Positions 24,612 through 37,455 of a stretch of DNA of 64,000 bases are shown in pieces; the stretch's first letter is position 1; each line of letters starts with the position of its first letter. This DNA comes from Talinum fruticosum. Lineage: Eukaryota; Streptophyta; Magnoliopsida; Caryophyllales; Talinaceae. The position numbers were made by a program, and so were the translations under genes. Where the stretch lies: positions 7,082,501 to 7,146,500 of the forward strand of contig JAITYX010000011.1 of NCBI GenBank assembly GCA_021018815.1, read 5' to 3'. The notes below the pieces were generated by a model. That model saw only the letters and a program-made list of their open reading frames with translations. It made no database searches and was not told the DNA's origin.

Positions 24612-25193
24612 ACTACTTTACCAAACGCTAATATTTGGTTGGTTAGTGTTTTAACTTGGTCAAAATACTAAAAGTTACTCCAAACGCTGTTGTCGAACAG
24701 GGCATATGTATAATTTTTGTATATAATGTTTGTTTATGAGAAAGAAGTTGAGATAGGAAATAGTATTAGTGTTCATTTGTTAATGATTACAATAACAATA
24801 TAACATCTCTCCAAATGATGTCATATAATAAATAACTACTACTAAAAGAGTGATAAAGTGAAAGAAAAATCATATAAGAGGTATAAAACATTCAATCAAC
24901 AAGTTATAAAACTAAAATTATTGTTTTGCCTTGAATCAACAGAGTTGAATAGGTTTTGGTCGGCTTTGAAACACTAACTTGCAGTGTTTTTTGATTCTGG
25001 TTGAGAAAATTGTGTCCAAAAATCAAAATTTTCGAGTGGGTTCGAGTCGGATTTTAGATCAAGCCAGCTTTTGTTAGGTCTACTAGTAGAGCACTAACAT
25101 CACTTCAAAATGGAAGGATTTACGTGAAAAATACTAATTATAAGTATCTAATATAACTTCTAAGTCCAAGTTTTACATTTTACAATATAACTT
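24612..25193. other. Intergenic sequence before the LINE
   Basis: AT-rich, without a gene. The 5' end of the LINE may lie within it but cannot be placed. Confidence 0.35.
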
Positions 25194-26633
25194 ATGCACT
25201 ATTTTGTGAAGCATAAATTTACCAACAAAGAGTTTCTTCTATATATAGTATATGGGTTTAATGATGAAAATGACATAAGAGATATGTGGAGTTGTATCAC
25301 TCAAAAGGCCGATGCTATTCAGGTCCCATGGATTATTTTAGGTGATTTTAATCACTTGGTTTTTCTAGATGATAGAATAGGTGTTGCACCAGTCACTCAC
25401 CTAGATATTCAAGACTTTCAAGCTTGCATATACCAAGCAGGATTACAAGACATGAACTGGAAAAATGTCATTACACCCGAACAAATAAACAGGACTCTAG
25501 AGCAAGAATCTTGTCTAGTGTTGATGGAATGTTGGTTAACTCTAGCTAGAATAACCAATTTCCAAATGGCGAAACCTTATTCTTGGCAAATGATACCTCA
25601 TATTATATGATAGGGGTTATCAAATTCTTTGAACTGGAAAATACTGGTCCTAAACCTTTTAAGTACTTTGATATGGGTCACATCTCCTCACTATAAGTAT
25701 ATTATTACCCAAGTTTAGGTTGCCCTTTACTAGGGTCACCAATGCAAGTTATCTCAAGGAAACTCAGGGTGCCACGAAGTCAATCGTGGCTCAACAAAAG
25801 TCGGCTTGGTGATGTACATGTTCAACATGCTAAAGCAAAACGAGAAGCTTTCTCACATTCAAGCCACCATTCAGGAATTTCCATCAAATCAAGCAATTAT
25901 ATGAAGTAGAAAAGAAAGTTGTTGATGAGCTTAGTATGTGGAAGAATAGATCGCAAAGCTATTACATCCAAAAAACAAAAGAGGACTCGGTTGAATTTAG
26001 GAGACTCAAATAAAAGATATTTCTTTGAGAGTCTTAAGCAAAGACATCAACAAAACAGGATTTCATCTTTCTTGTAAATGGATGGTACATGGACTTGGGA
26101 CTACCATAAGGTAACCGACTACTTTGTTCGAGTACTATATTGATTCCTTGAGCACTACAACTAATACTATATAGTGTATTAGAGATGATATTGTTCGAGA
26201 TGGGTAAGTGGTTGAATACTCAACATTTAGGCCTTATTAGTCTTTTCACCTGCAGATGATATAAAAAGGCTTTTTCTCAATTCCTAACCATAAAAGTCTT
26301 GGCTTTGACGGCTATTTTCAAGGGAAATTGGAGTACAACAGAAAAGGATGTTTGTAAAGCAATTTGGTCTTTTTTAAGATTGGACACATATGGACCAAAA
26401 CTTGAATTCTACTAGGATTTCACTTATTTCGAAGATTGCTAGCCCAACAAATGCCTTTGAATATAGACAAATTGCCTCGCTGTAATACTCTACATAAGTG
26501 TGTCTCCAAGTTTATTTGTAGCGAGCTTAAAGTTGTTTTACCAATTCTCGTTCATGGAAATCGGTTAGCTTTTGTGGAGGATAGACTAATATCTCATAAT
26601 ATAATGATTTTCCATGACCTTGTGAAGCTTTAT
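25194..26633 (+). mobile_element. LINE retrotransposon, 5' half (endonuclease and start of RT)
   Basis: The frame at 25194-25610 carries the apurinic endonuclease motif WIILGDFNHLV, followed by DDRIG...VTHLDIQDFQACI, as in plant L1-type LINEs. Later fragments (25,780-26,130) give WLNKSRLGDVHVQHAKAKREAF and NLGDSNKRYFFESLKQRHQQNRI, the spacer before the reverse transcriptase. At 26436-26636 the RT begins: CNTLHKCVSKFICSELKVVLP and AFVEDRLISHNIMIFHDLVKLY. Reading stops at 26633 because a CACTA element is inserted there; the LINE resumes at 32228. Frameshifts and stops show it is dead. Confidence 0.82.
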
Positions 26634-28126
26634 TAGTACAAAAATGACATTTTACTACGGGCCTTTTACTATGGTTAAAAACAAAAATGGTACTAAAAAA
26701 TGAGGCGATGGCATTTTTGTAAACAAGTGTTCTTTAATTGAACCGTAGTAATATGTCAACCTGTCCACTTTTTATTATGGTTCATCAAAAGAACCGTAGT
26801 AATAGGTGCTCTATTAATACAGTTCTTTTCATGAACCGTAGTAAAAGTCTATCGAAAAAAAAATCCACAAGCAATTTGCTTTCCACCTTCACTCTTTGCT
26901 CTCAATTGTCACTCTTACTCTCGTCTCACTTACTCTATCTTTGCCATTATCGCCGCTCTCTCCTTGTCATCGTCATCGCTCGCGCTCTCTACTTTCTCGC
27001 TCACTCGCTCTATTCTCGACTCTCGCTCTCGCCTCTCACCGACGGGTTGTTTCTTCTTCTTGCTCATTCTTGCTGCCAGTATGCAACTTCTCCCTTCCTT
27101 TATTATTTTTTACTTTAATTTATTCGCAAAATTGGTTAGTTGAATATTGACAAATGGTTTAAGGTTTAGGATTTAAGATTTAGGGTTTAGGAAAATAAAA
27201 GTTGAGAGAAATTGATTCATAGTATACTTTGGGGATTTAAATGCCCATTTTGATTTAAGGAGATTGAGAAGCTATTGAATGAGGTTAAGATAACCCCAAC
27301 TAATGTTGCTGAGAATCTAATGCCTAAGTCCCATGAAGAAGATGTTGATGAGTGTCTTAAGAATTCGGTGGTTGCTCTCTAGGAAGTTAAGACAAAGGCT
27401 GCCAAGAGGAGAAAGGCAAAGGAGGAGGAAGGGAGAGAAAAACAGTGTAAGAAGATTAAGGGGATAGGAGAAGTGAGGGCTAGCGGGTAAGTTTAAGATT
27501 AATGTCAATAAGTAGTATTAGAGATATAATAGTAGAGTTCGGATTCTATTTAAATGTTAAGATTAAGCTTCTTAGAAGCATTTGGTGAGATTATGAATGT
27601 CAATTTTTGAGGCATTGCCTTTTAATTTCTTTTTGATGTTTCAATGTTGAAATATAATGATGGAAGAAAAAAGAAAAAATTTACTTCGAAGTTAATTAGT
27701 AAAACTTGGTTAATAAATTACCACTAATTTTCATTTCAAAAATCAAGAAAAATGACCATGTGAATGTGATTTTTTCAAGTATGAAAACAATGATAAATAA
27801 TTTTTTACTTCTATTTTGTTGAGCTAAATCTTTATTACTATAAATATTTTTCATTTATGTACTTATTTTTCATTTTGCATTCATACATTTGCACGTAAAT
27901 TGTTTTTTAAATGAAAATGGATATTTAATGTGCATAGATGTATTATTAATGGTGCAGATTATGTAGTAATGGGTGTATCTTAATTAGTGATCATTATAGG
28001 CTATGTTGTGTTGTATTGAATATGAGGACAATAGGCTCACTAATTTAGTGATTAGTGCAGCATAAAATGGATCATTCCAAAGTTACAAAGAAGATAAGGG
28101 GACGAACAATGATGAACAAGTAGAAG

Positions 28127-29492
28127 TTGACACGTAGTAGAGATGGTCCAACTCTCCTTACCCAGGTCCAATTCGATGAGCACCATAACCCCGTAGATGA
28201 GCGCGTAGCTCGCTTTATGAGCTACGTTGGTGCGACAACCCATTCACACATGAACATCAACTATAGAAATTGGAGCACAATCCCAAATTCGGTTAATGAA
28301 ACATTTGGAATGATATATAATTAAATGCACTACATATCAACTTAGAATTGCAACTTATTGTAAATGGTTAATACTAATGCATGTCGTTCTTTTGTTTTAG
28401 AAACTATTCAACTTGGACATTAAGGAATCGGATCTCCCATTGGTGAAACAGACCCTTTTGTTAGTGGCAAAAAATTTAGAAACTTCAAGTCTCACATTAC
28501 TCGTTATTTGTATCTAGAAGACAAGGGAGATTAAGGTAGATAGTAGATCCCGGGAGATCTATAACTTTATAACCGAGGAGGACTGGAAGAATTTTGAAGT
28601 GTATGTCTCCTCTCGAGAATCCAAGGTGATTTAACATTTGTTCTCTTTTTTTTTTTATGTCTTATTTATGAATATTTTTTAGAGTTAAGTTCTTTAGAAT
28701 TTAACATTTGTAGTCTTATTTACGGATATTTTGTTGTCTTAATTACTTACGAAGGCACGAGGTAAAGCTAACGGGAAGAGGATTAGGAGCAATGTGTATC
28801 CCCATACAATGTTCCGTGGGGGATACACAAAGGTGGAGGATAAGTTGTATAAGCGAAGCTTAAAGAACTTAAAAGTGGATCCAATGAAGGTACTATCACG
28901 GATCCTTCACAATTCACTATCAAAAGGGACGAGTTCTAGGTTGAAAGAATAAAGAAGAGAATGACACCTTTACTATAACAAAAGTCCAATCTATTATGCA
29001 GGGACTCATGACTTTGACTATTTCTTTATTTATTTTGAGGACTTATCGGTTAATATATGAATTTCCCAATGATAATTTATTTCCTTCTTACAGGAATCTT
29101 TGTCGCAAGTGTCGACTTCAAATGTCGCTAACACCACTGGGAGAAGGAACAAGTTAGCCTTGGCCCTATAAAGAGATGAGCATCCCGGTCATGTTTGAGC
29201 TGTCAACGGGAAAGTGGGGATACTTGAGCACTTTGGGGTTAGAAAGAAGCTCCCCGTTTCTTCCAACCAAGTGGATATCAAGGCAATAATTTCTCAAGTG
29301 GATACTCGATTGTCCGACCAAATGGAGTCCCGAGTGGCCACCCGGATGGCTGCTCAAGTGGAGTCCCGAGTGGCTGCATAGATGGAAGAAATAACAGCCC
29401 GGATGACGGCTCGCTTCATGGCGTACTTGACCAAGATGGGTATCTTAGCAACCAACTTGGAAGAGTTACGTAAGGGTCAATTCTCACCCTAA
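28127..29492 (+). pseudogene. Ptta/En-Spm (Transposase_24-like) ORF remnant
   Basis: Successive fragments on the plus strand: RSRDGPTLLTQVQFDEHHNP and YRNWSTIPNSVNETFG (28127-28320), a segment ending TEEDWKNFEVYVSSRESK (28,400-28,625), RIRSNVYPHTMFRGGYTKVE (28,760-28,890), and a charged, repetitive tail with SQVDTRLSDQMESRVATRM (29,090-29,492). The order and motifs match the plant Ptta/En-Spm family found in CACTA elements. Stops and splice-like breaks between fragments mean introns or decay or both. Confidence 0.65.
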
Positions 29493-29786
29493 ACACTCGG
29501 CGAGCGCGAAAGCAAGCTCAACCATTGACCAATTCTAAGATATGGTCGAGGTAATTAAGATTTTGCTACCTAATGAGAATGCATATTTTTATTTTGACTA
29601 ATTATTGGCGTATACTTATTGAATGAGTAATGTATATACTTTGGTTGTTGTGGAACTCCGATGTATGGTTGTTGATTAATTAGTTTTTTGTTGTTGTTTT
29701 TTCGGATGAAGGCCATTATCCTAAGAAAATGTCCGCTTTTAAGAGAAAACTCTATCTATTTTTTCCAAGATTCTTCATAGTTTAAG

Positions 29787-30239
29787 TTGTCTCTCAAGGG
29801 CTATGCTAATTCTTATGTAGTTGATGTGGTGCACGCTATCTTCTCATCACCCTCCCTATATCACAATGTGGCAACGAGTGTTGGTTACCCCGTGCGGTCA
29901 GGTGTCGTCATTCATGGGGTACTACTCTTAGAGGATCAGGTGAAGGTGAGGGTGATAGAAGTTGTGCAAGGGAAATGCACTTGTGAGTTGCCGATCCAAT
30001 CACCGGACCTCTACACTATTGATGAAGCGAGTCAAATGCTTTGTTACTTGGCCCAAGAGTTTGGTCATTCTCTCTACATTGAGGGTATTTTATTTGAAAA
30101 TATTAGATTATTTTCGTTTATTATGGTCCTCCCTGAACTACGATATCGTGGCCGGACCGAGAGTGGGAGGAAAGGCACTCCCATATCCTTAATTGGCACC
30201 ACCAAGCATTTAGCGGGGCCCGATAGTTATCTAGAGTAG
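29787..30239 (+). pseudogene. CACTA element ORF fragment, function unknown
   Basis: An open frame of 150 residues with SGVVIHGVLLLEDQVKVRVIE and LYTIDEASQMLCYLAQE. The context suggests it is the next exon of the En/Spm-type protein that precedes the protease domain in these elements. I do not recognise a catalytic motif. It is intact as an ORF but its neighbours are broken. Confidence 0.5.
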
Positions 30240-30274
30240 TCCCCTCTCTAACCCGTTCACAAGTCACCTTAGGA

Positions 30275-31512
30275 TTGGTGTTTTCTTCGCAAAGTTTTGT
30301 GAAAACTTTGCCAAAAGACAATATAATCGAAACCACAACGCCAAGTCACTTGTTTGGGGTATTAGACGGGGAATATGGGATTACCATACTGGTTTGCTTG
30401 GATGACATACTCGCGATTTCTGCAAATGCAAGAGATCAGCGCAACTACTATTATGCTTCGCATGATGTGAGTTCCTATATATATATATATATATAAAAGT
30501 TTATTTAACTATTAATTTTTATTTCTAACTATATATGTACAATTAATATGTCATAGGTGGCTACACGAAATAGGAATCGAGTCCGTTCAGCTTTATGAAT
30601 CCTTATGCCATTCAAGCATTAGGACGTTCGATTGAGCACCGATCCAATTTTATCTCAAACCACATGAAAACGACGCAAAAACATGTTATTTGGCATTGTT
30701 TATTGAGGGGGTACGTGTACAAATAACTTAAATGGAATTCTAGTGGTTTAATAATTACATTTTTATATATGTTATTTGTATCGGTGTAGGTAACACTCGG
30801 ATGCTTGCTACCATATATCCCAGGAGTAACGTCATGTACTAGCTCGATCCCGTAGGTCATCTCGCTAGGAAAGATATCAAAATAATATTCCAATTGTGAG
30901 TTCATTACTTACTCATTTTCTACTTGTTAAGTATTCTTTTTAATTGTACATTGTATGCATGCCTTTATGATATATTTGAATAATACATAATCTTTATTTT
31001 AATTTCAATTTCATCCGATTGAAAAATAGTGCTCATGGAATATATGGCTATTTAGGAGGCTCGAGAGGCCCACATAAGGCAAAATATCTATGCAAATGTG
31101 AGGTTCTCTTACTTACCGTGAAATTAGTTTTCATTTTTCGGTGAAATTATTTGCTACATAATTACTAATTAATTCTTCATGTGTTGGGAATCTATTTTGA
31201 TTATTGTAGTGCCATACACAATCGGAGAACGTAGAGTGTGGCTTCAACATTATCCAATACATGAAAGATATTGTTACCTGGCTGGATTTCAATTATACCG
31301 GATCTAATCCCGCAAAGGTACTCGCACGTGCACTTGTTACTTGTTACATTTTTTTAATGAAAATTTAAGTTATCTTTTCATGTTCTTTTCATCTTAATTA
31401 GTACTTGCACTTGACGTAAATATATGTAAAATTATTTTGCAGTCTTGGTCACAATATTTTCGGGTAAATAAGCCCACCACTACCCCTTGTACACAAGTTG
31501 TGCCTGGATAAA
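30275..31512 (+). pseudogene. Ulp1-like cysteine protease remnant carried by the CACTA element
   Basis: Fragments in order: HLFGVLDGEYGITI and LDDILAISA (30275-30470), WLHEIGIESVQLYESL (30,558-30,620), APIQFYLKPHENDAKTCYLA (30,630-30,700), and after a splice-like acceptor at about 31209 the strong segment NVECGFNIIQYMKDIVTWLD, ending at a GT donor near 31319. The ECG motif with following hydrophobic helix matches the catalytic cysteine region of C48 (Ulp1) proteases, which remove SUMO in eukaryotes and are often captured by plant CACTA and MULE elements. The catalytic His-Trp motif is not recognisable, so the remnant is probably inactive. Confidence 0.62.
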
Positions 31513-32227
31513 TTTAGACAGAGTTGGATGCGGTTTGTGTATAATTGCGTAATTACACATACATATGTATAGATTTACAAATGATTGTTTCTCCATTATT
31601 TTATTAGTAATTTTTGTGATTTCTTAATAGCATACACATAATATATATACTTGTGTGAAATATGAATAAATTGTGAAACAAGTGAGGTCGTTAATCGTAT
31701 ATATTCTGGAATATATTTTGGTTGTATATATATTCTGAAATAGTTTGTATATGTTGTGTAAATGGTTATATATATTCTGGTTGTATAATTGTACAGGGAG
31801 TACGAAAAACAAAAAATATTATAAAAAAATTCAAACCTTTTAATACGGTTCTTACCAAAAACTATAGTAATAGGTATGAAATAAATCTATTACTATGGTT
31901 CTTAGGTAAGAACCATAGTAATAGGTCAACTCTACCCCCAAAATTTTGCATGAAAGTGGTGTTTGGATCCGGACCTATTACTATGGTTGTGGAGAAACAA
32001 CCGTAGTAATAGGTTTACCTACTATTACAGTCATTTATCCAAAATCGTATTAATTAGAAACCTTTTACTATAGTTCTTTGAAAAAACCATAGTTATAGGT
32101 TGTTTTTTACTATGGTTGTGAATTGTAGTAAAAGATGTCTATCTATTATTACACTCGCATACACGATATATATTAACCGTAGTAAAAGGCCTTTTTGAAC
32201 CATAGTAAAATATGTTTACTATAGTAG

Positions 32228-33998
32228 TAACTGTTTTTTCAAGATGCCTATTTAAAGTGGACTCGAAGAAGGCCTATGACTCAAGTATCATGGACTTTTG
32301 TGAATGAGTTGTTACACAAACTTAAGTTTCGCCCTATGTTTATACAATGAATTATGTCATTGATCTCTACATACAACTATTCTATCAACATCAATGGTAC
32401 GAGATAATGGCAAATTTAAGGGAAAGAAGGGTTTGAGGCAAGGAGACCCTATTTCTCCACTTATTTTTTTCTTGCTGATGGACTATTTGACAAGAGCCTT
32501 AGCTCATGGTGTTCAACAAAAATCATTTAAATTCCACCATATGTGCAAATCTTTGGAGTTGGTAAATCTATGTTTTGTTGATGACCTAATGATCTTTTAC
32601 AAAGCTCATACCCCTACTATTGAGATAGTGATGGAGGCTTTTGATCATTTCTCCCAAGCCACCGGGATGGATATAAACAAACACAAGTCACGAGGCTTTC
32701 ATTGCGGTTATTTCGAAGCAAGGAAGAAAGAGATCCTTAATCTAACTGGTTTTAACCTTGGTGAATTTCTAGTTAAATACGTAGGAACCTCACGAATAAC
32801 AACGAGATGGACTAGTGCAGATCGCAACATGCTGATTGAAAGAATCATTGCCAGGATAAAATGTTAGTAATCTAGACACCTCTGGTATGTTGGAAGGTCT
32901 GCAGCTTATCAATTCAGTCCTTTTTCGCTCCACACTTACTCGGACTTCTTTGTTTGTTCTTTCTCAAAGTGTCATAAAGGACATTGAGAATATATGTAGG
33001 AATTTTTATGGGAGCAATCATCGGCTTATGGGAAATCTCCTCCTATTGCATGTGAGTCGGTTTACAAGCCCAAAAAGGCAAGAGGCATGGGTATTAAACA
33101 TATGTAAAAATGGAATCAAGCTGCAGTTGCCACGCAGCTTATGGTACCTATGTCTAGACAAAGAGTGTCTTTGAGTTAAGTAGATCAACGAAGTTTATAT
33201 GAAAAAGGGAAACATTAGAGACATTCAGCCAAGCAACTCAAACTTCGTGGTATTGGAGGCGGATATTAAAGTTAAGAAAGTTATTTGCACAGGGATATCG
33301 GGGTCATCCTTAGACACAACATCCTTCTGAATGTTATACTATATCCAATGGCTATAAATGGTCGGTAGGTCACCAAGCACACTAACTCAATGACCCAATA
33401 TACATGGAACAGGTTCAACATACCAAAACACATTTTATGCTTCGAAGAATGTTGAAAGGGAGACAAGTAGACCAAAGATAAACTAAAGGCTATTAACATC
33501 CAAACCCGTGAGTTATGCCCTTTAGGTCACAACAACAAAAAACCTCATAGCCATATGTTCTTAGAATGTGCTCGTTAGTCGGACCATCCGTCAAAAATCA
33601 TGTCCTCAATGGGTTTCAAGCCATTTGTAATCTCTAGGCAAAGAATAGTTTGTCGGATAGATTTGTAGTTCAAGAACAAACTGGATAGAAGAACTTTTGT
33701 GCTCTGCCTCACTCGTTATTGCTCATTACATTTGGACTGCTTGAAACTATAGTATCTTCGAGAGGGATCCAGACAAAGTACAACCATGATTTCAAGCAAA
33801 TTGTAGGCGAGATACTTATAACTAGAGTAACTCATCTTGTGAAATATTCTAAAAATCAAGAGTAAAAGAGTTCTTGAGCTTAGTTTTACACTAAAGGTCT
33901 AGGACCTTCTCTTTAATTTTTGTACAGTTATCAATTTCTAATTGTAATGATAACTCTCTCTTTACCTAAAAAAACTCTCTCTTTACCCAAAAAAAAAA
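32228..33998 (+). mobile_element. LINE retrotransposon, 3' half (RT palm, zf-RVT, poly-A tail)
   Basis: It continues the element broken at 26633. At 32,250-32,290 is KVDSKKAYDS, the first catalytic region. The open frame at 32394-32867 has GLRQGDPISPLIFFLLMDYL and then FVDDLMIFY (about 32574-32600), the YxDD-equivalent active site with both aspartates kept. Further on, fragments such as WNRFNIPKHILCF are the zf-RVT region that follows RT in plant LINEs. The 3' end has a twice-repeated ACTCTCTCTTTACC and an A-tract ending at 33998. Many stops, so inactive. Confidence 0.82.
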
Positions 33999-36900
33999 CA
34001 TTGGAAAAAATTACTTTCCCAATATTTTTTCTTTCCACCTAATTTTTGGAATCAAATGAAGCCTTAAAAAATTTAAAATCCTTAGGAATATTTTCACCAC
34101 CAGACTTCCTCACCTATTGTTTCCATCACTCTAAAATCTTCAAACACTAGCACCCTTCCTCAAAAGGCAAAATGCATTCCATAACTTTTTTCCTAAATAA
34201 AATAAAACATTTGAAAAAAATTAAAATATTAACCAAGTAGATGATAAGTTTTGTAGTGTAAGGGCCACGACTCGCGAGAGGACGGTCCGCATTCCCACGA
34301 ATGTCAATCCAAAGACACGTGCTTCCTAAAACGTTAGCCTATTTTTGAAATTATGTTTGATTGATGGTTTTTAGTAGCCATTTTATTTTCAAAAGTGTTT
34401 AAAAACTTCTCAAGATAAGAAAATAGAAAAACTCGTTCCGAACATATTCCAAAGAGGCTCACTAGGCCTAGTAGCTCAAGTTGCTTTGACCAGGAGTCGG
34501 GCCTAGAACATACCACACGAGACTAGATTCGGCCTCCTAGGGCATGTGTCCGACTCCAACCTTCCGGCTGAACTGTTGAAGTAGTCTTGGTAAGAAGCCA
34601 TAGATTGCTGGTCAAGTTTAAAAATGGTTTAGTTTTCTTTAAAAATCGAGATGCATTATTAGAGAATGTTTTAGTTTTCTGTAAAACCAAGTTGCGCTAT
34701 TAGATAGAAATAGTGATTAAAAAGGACTCACCAATTAGTTTTGAATGAAAACTAATAAAGTAATTTTGCTTTCCTAATTTGAGCTTAAATCGAAGGAACA
34801 ACCGAAAGGGAGAAAAAGATCAATTTACGAAAGATTTTTAAAGGACTCCATTGGCCTAAGCCAATGGTTTGGTGTTCGAGAGTAAAGGTGCAAAATAAAG
34901 AAGCCTTTACTAATTAAAATAGGAAGTAAAAATTGTGTTAAGAAAAACGAACAAACATCATGCTAATTGCATAATTGAAACAATTAAATCATGTAAATGA
35001 AAGTGATAAATAAAGCAATAAACCTAAATTAAACTATTTCATCAGGTGAGGAGGAAACTAAATGCAATAACATCATTTCAATACCACAATATGGAAATTA
35101 AATAAACTGAAAAAGAGGGGGAGAATTTGAATGATCGAATTCATGCCCTTAGGTAAACTCGGATATAGGACTTGAAACTTGACTGGATCATGGTAGAGTA
35201 ATAACGGGAAATATGGGGCTTCAAAAAGGAAATGAAGACCTTTTTTGGAAGGATTTTGGGAGAGGAAGAATGAGAATGTTAGTTGAGAGAGTCAAGTGGA
35301 AATGAGTGTGGGAGAATTATGCAAAATGGAGATTAATTCAAGCTGAATGGTGTGTGAAATGAAGGGACCGAGGCCTCTATTTAAAAAAGCATTAGGGTGA
35401 AGCTCACCCCTCATTTAGCCGCTAAAACTGGATAAGCGACTAAAGTTTCATGCCCATAAAATTTGCCAAAGGATACCACAAAATCTGGGGAGTTGAATGG
35501 GTCAAAACGCTGCATTATGAAGGGTCGGAGATTGAATATGATTTGGAAATAGGTTTAGGGAGTCGAGCCTAGCTTGGTCCGGAGGAATCCGAGTGGGGAG
35601 GGCTGGATCCGGTTATTTGGGCTGAATTTCAGTTGATTTGTGGTGTAACCTTGTTGCTTGCTATGTTTTTTGGACAAAATGGAAATTTTTATTCTATTTT
35701 AGTTTAATCTTTGCTCCGAGCATATAAATGAAACTATGTCTTTATTATTGGACCGACAATACAAAATAACTAAATAAAGATTTTAAGTGTTTATAAGTGG
35801 AAATAATAAAACGTAATTGACCAGAGTTACAATGATAAACTTATACGAAGTTAATTTTAGAACCGAAAGAATTATAATATAGAATAATAAATATTAAGGG
35901 ATAAAGGAGTACGTAACAACATAACTTTTGTACTTAGAGTTTGAGCATTTCACAAAGGTTGACTATCAAGTGCATAGTGGTCTTGTACAATCTCCACTAC
36001 TGTAGTTACATGTCTAATTAATTATTTCGGATAAGCTTTTGTCTCATATGCGCAATTAGTGTTCTGAGCCCGGTTTAATTTTTTTTTTTAAAACCGAAAT
36101 CTAAACCATGCATGTGGTGTTGTGCAATATTGTATGCTCCTCCTTATAGAGCTTCCAACCACTACTTACTCTAATTTATTGGCATATTTGACTACATGAG
36201 TCTTGCCTTTTGACTTTTGTGCCTTCATTAAATTCATTTTTTCTTATTTTATGTTAGTTTATTTTCATTTTTAATAGATTAAAATAAAATAAAGTATACT
36301 CACTTCTTAAATGCGTTTGTTTTTGTTGCAGTTGGCTATAAGATAATCCTTACAAAATTTTAAACCAATTAGTTCATGAAGTGCCAACTGCCTAATTCTA
36401 TCAAGTTGGCCATGTAGAAAGCGCGGGCAAGAAGGTGGAGAAGAGTGCGTTTGGAGAACGATAATTTGCAAATTATCTCGATGATCAAGTGATGGTAAAC
36501 ACTACTGTTACCGAGTTAAGGATATCGATCTTATGAGAAAAGATCGGAGATCTAGAAAAGGGTTTAAATTAAAAGTCTCTACGTAATTTATTATCATGTT
36601 TCTTTTAAATCTCATTCATCTAGTTAGTTAAGGAAATACACGTATCAAGTTTGTTAACTACCTCAATACCCATTTTTTTGTGTGTGTGTGTGTGGCTTTG
36701 CTAAGGAAATACACACAAGAATATTCATGTGGTTGGGGTTGTGTTAGCCCACCATCAAGGCTTCAATGCCTCAGCCGTATCAATGGCTTGTAAAACATGA
36801 AGACATGTTCAAGCATGAGTGGGATAGAGTGGGAAGGGGTGGAAAGGAGTGGAATGTAGTGAAATTTTTTATGAGAATCGGAAAAGACTAAGTAGAATAC

Positions 36901-37133
36901 AATGAAATTTTTAAGAAGTTGAAAATAAAAAGGGTTGTAATGAAGTAGAACGGAGTAAGATCGAGTGGTATTTTTTCTAACATGAGCGGGATAAAGTGGG
37001 GAGGAGTTAGGTCAAGTGGGAAAAAATGAATTCCTAGTTTTGACAATTATGTTTGATGAGATTTGGTTACAAAAAAATTGCAATATATTTTTTTCAGTAA
37101 GAATAACCAATGGAGAGATTAGTTCACATTAGA
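33999..37133. other. Repeat-rich intergenic sequence, possibly LTR-derived
   Basis: No gene. On the minus strand a TTAAATAGAGGC TATA-like site near 35,377-35,390 is followed by a CT-rich leader-like stretch (35,340 down to 35,100), as in the U3/R part of gypsy-type LTRs, but I could not find LTR ends. The stretch 36,810-37,030 holds degenerate GGAGTGGAAT units, and a short (GT)n lies at about 36,677-36,693. Confidence 0.35.
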
Positions 37134-37455
37134 GGTGTTTAAAGTCGGTTAACCAATTTTTCGGTCCAAGAAATCTCAAATCGAAATCGAATCGAAATTT
37201 TTGGATAAGTAAAATTTTTCATTCGTTTGTCGGTTAACTGTTTAAAAATAATTTATATTTTATATTTTATACCAATAATTTTTTATTTTATAATTAAAAT
37301 TTTTGAAAAAGCAGTTTAACCGAATTTCCAAACTGCCGAACCAAAAGCAAAACTTTTTCCTGTTCAATTAACCGAATCGTTTTTTTTAAAATTTCTTCGG
37401 TTAATCAACTTCTATGTACGATTTTTTGGTTTTGGTTTTTTTTTTATCAACCCTA
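37134..37455. repeat. CGGTTAACCG-type low-complexity element
   Basis: It begins AGGTGTTTAAAGTCGGTTAA and ends in GGTTTTGGTT followed by a T-tract and ATCAACCCT. The interior is made of degenerate CGGTTAA/TTAACCG and GGTTTT units. Similar to the other hexamer-filled elements in this window, but terminal repeats are weak. Confidence 0.45.

Larger units (their letters stand above)
26634..32227 (+). mobile_element. CACTA-type transposon inserted in the LINE
   Basis: The ends are mirror-image: GGCCTTTTACTATGG at 26660-26674 matches the reverse complement of 32177-32191 with one mismatch, and more copies of the TACTAYGGTT/AACCRTAGTA motif crowd both termini (26640-26850 and 31840-32225), the subterminal array expected of CACTA elements. 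The outermost bases (TAGTACAAAAATG on the left) depart from canonical CACTA, so termini are given to a few bases. Inside, on the plus strand, are Ptta/En-Spm-type ORF remnants and a Ulp1-like protease remnant. It is 5.59 kb long and splits the reverse transcriptase of the LINE, so it is the younger insertion. Confidence 0.72.
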
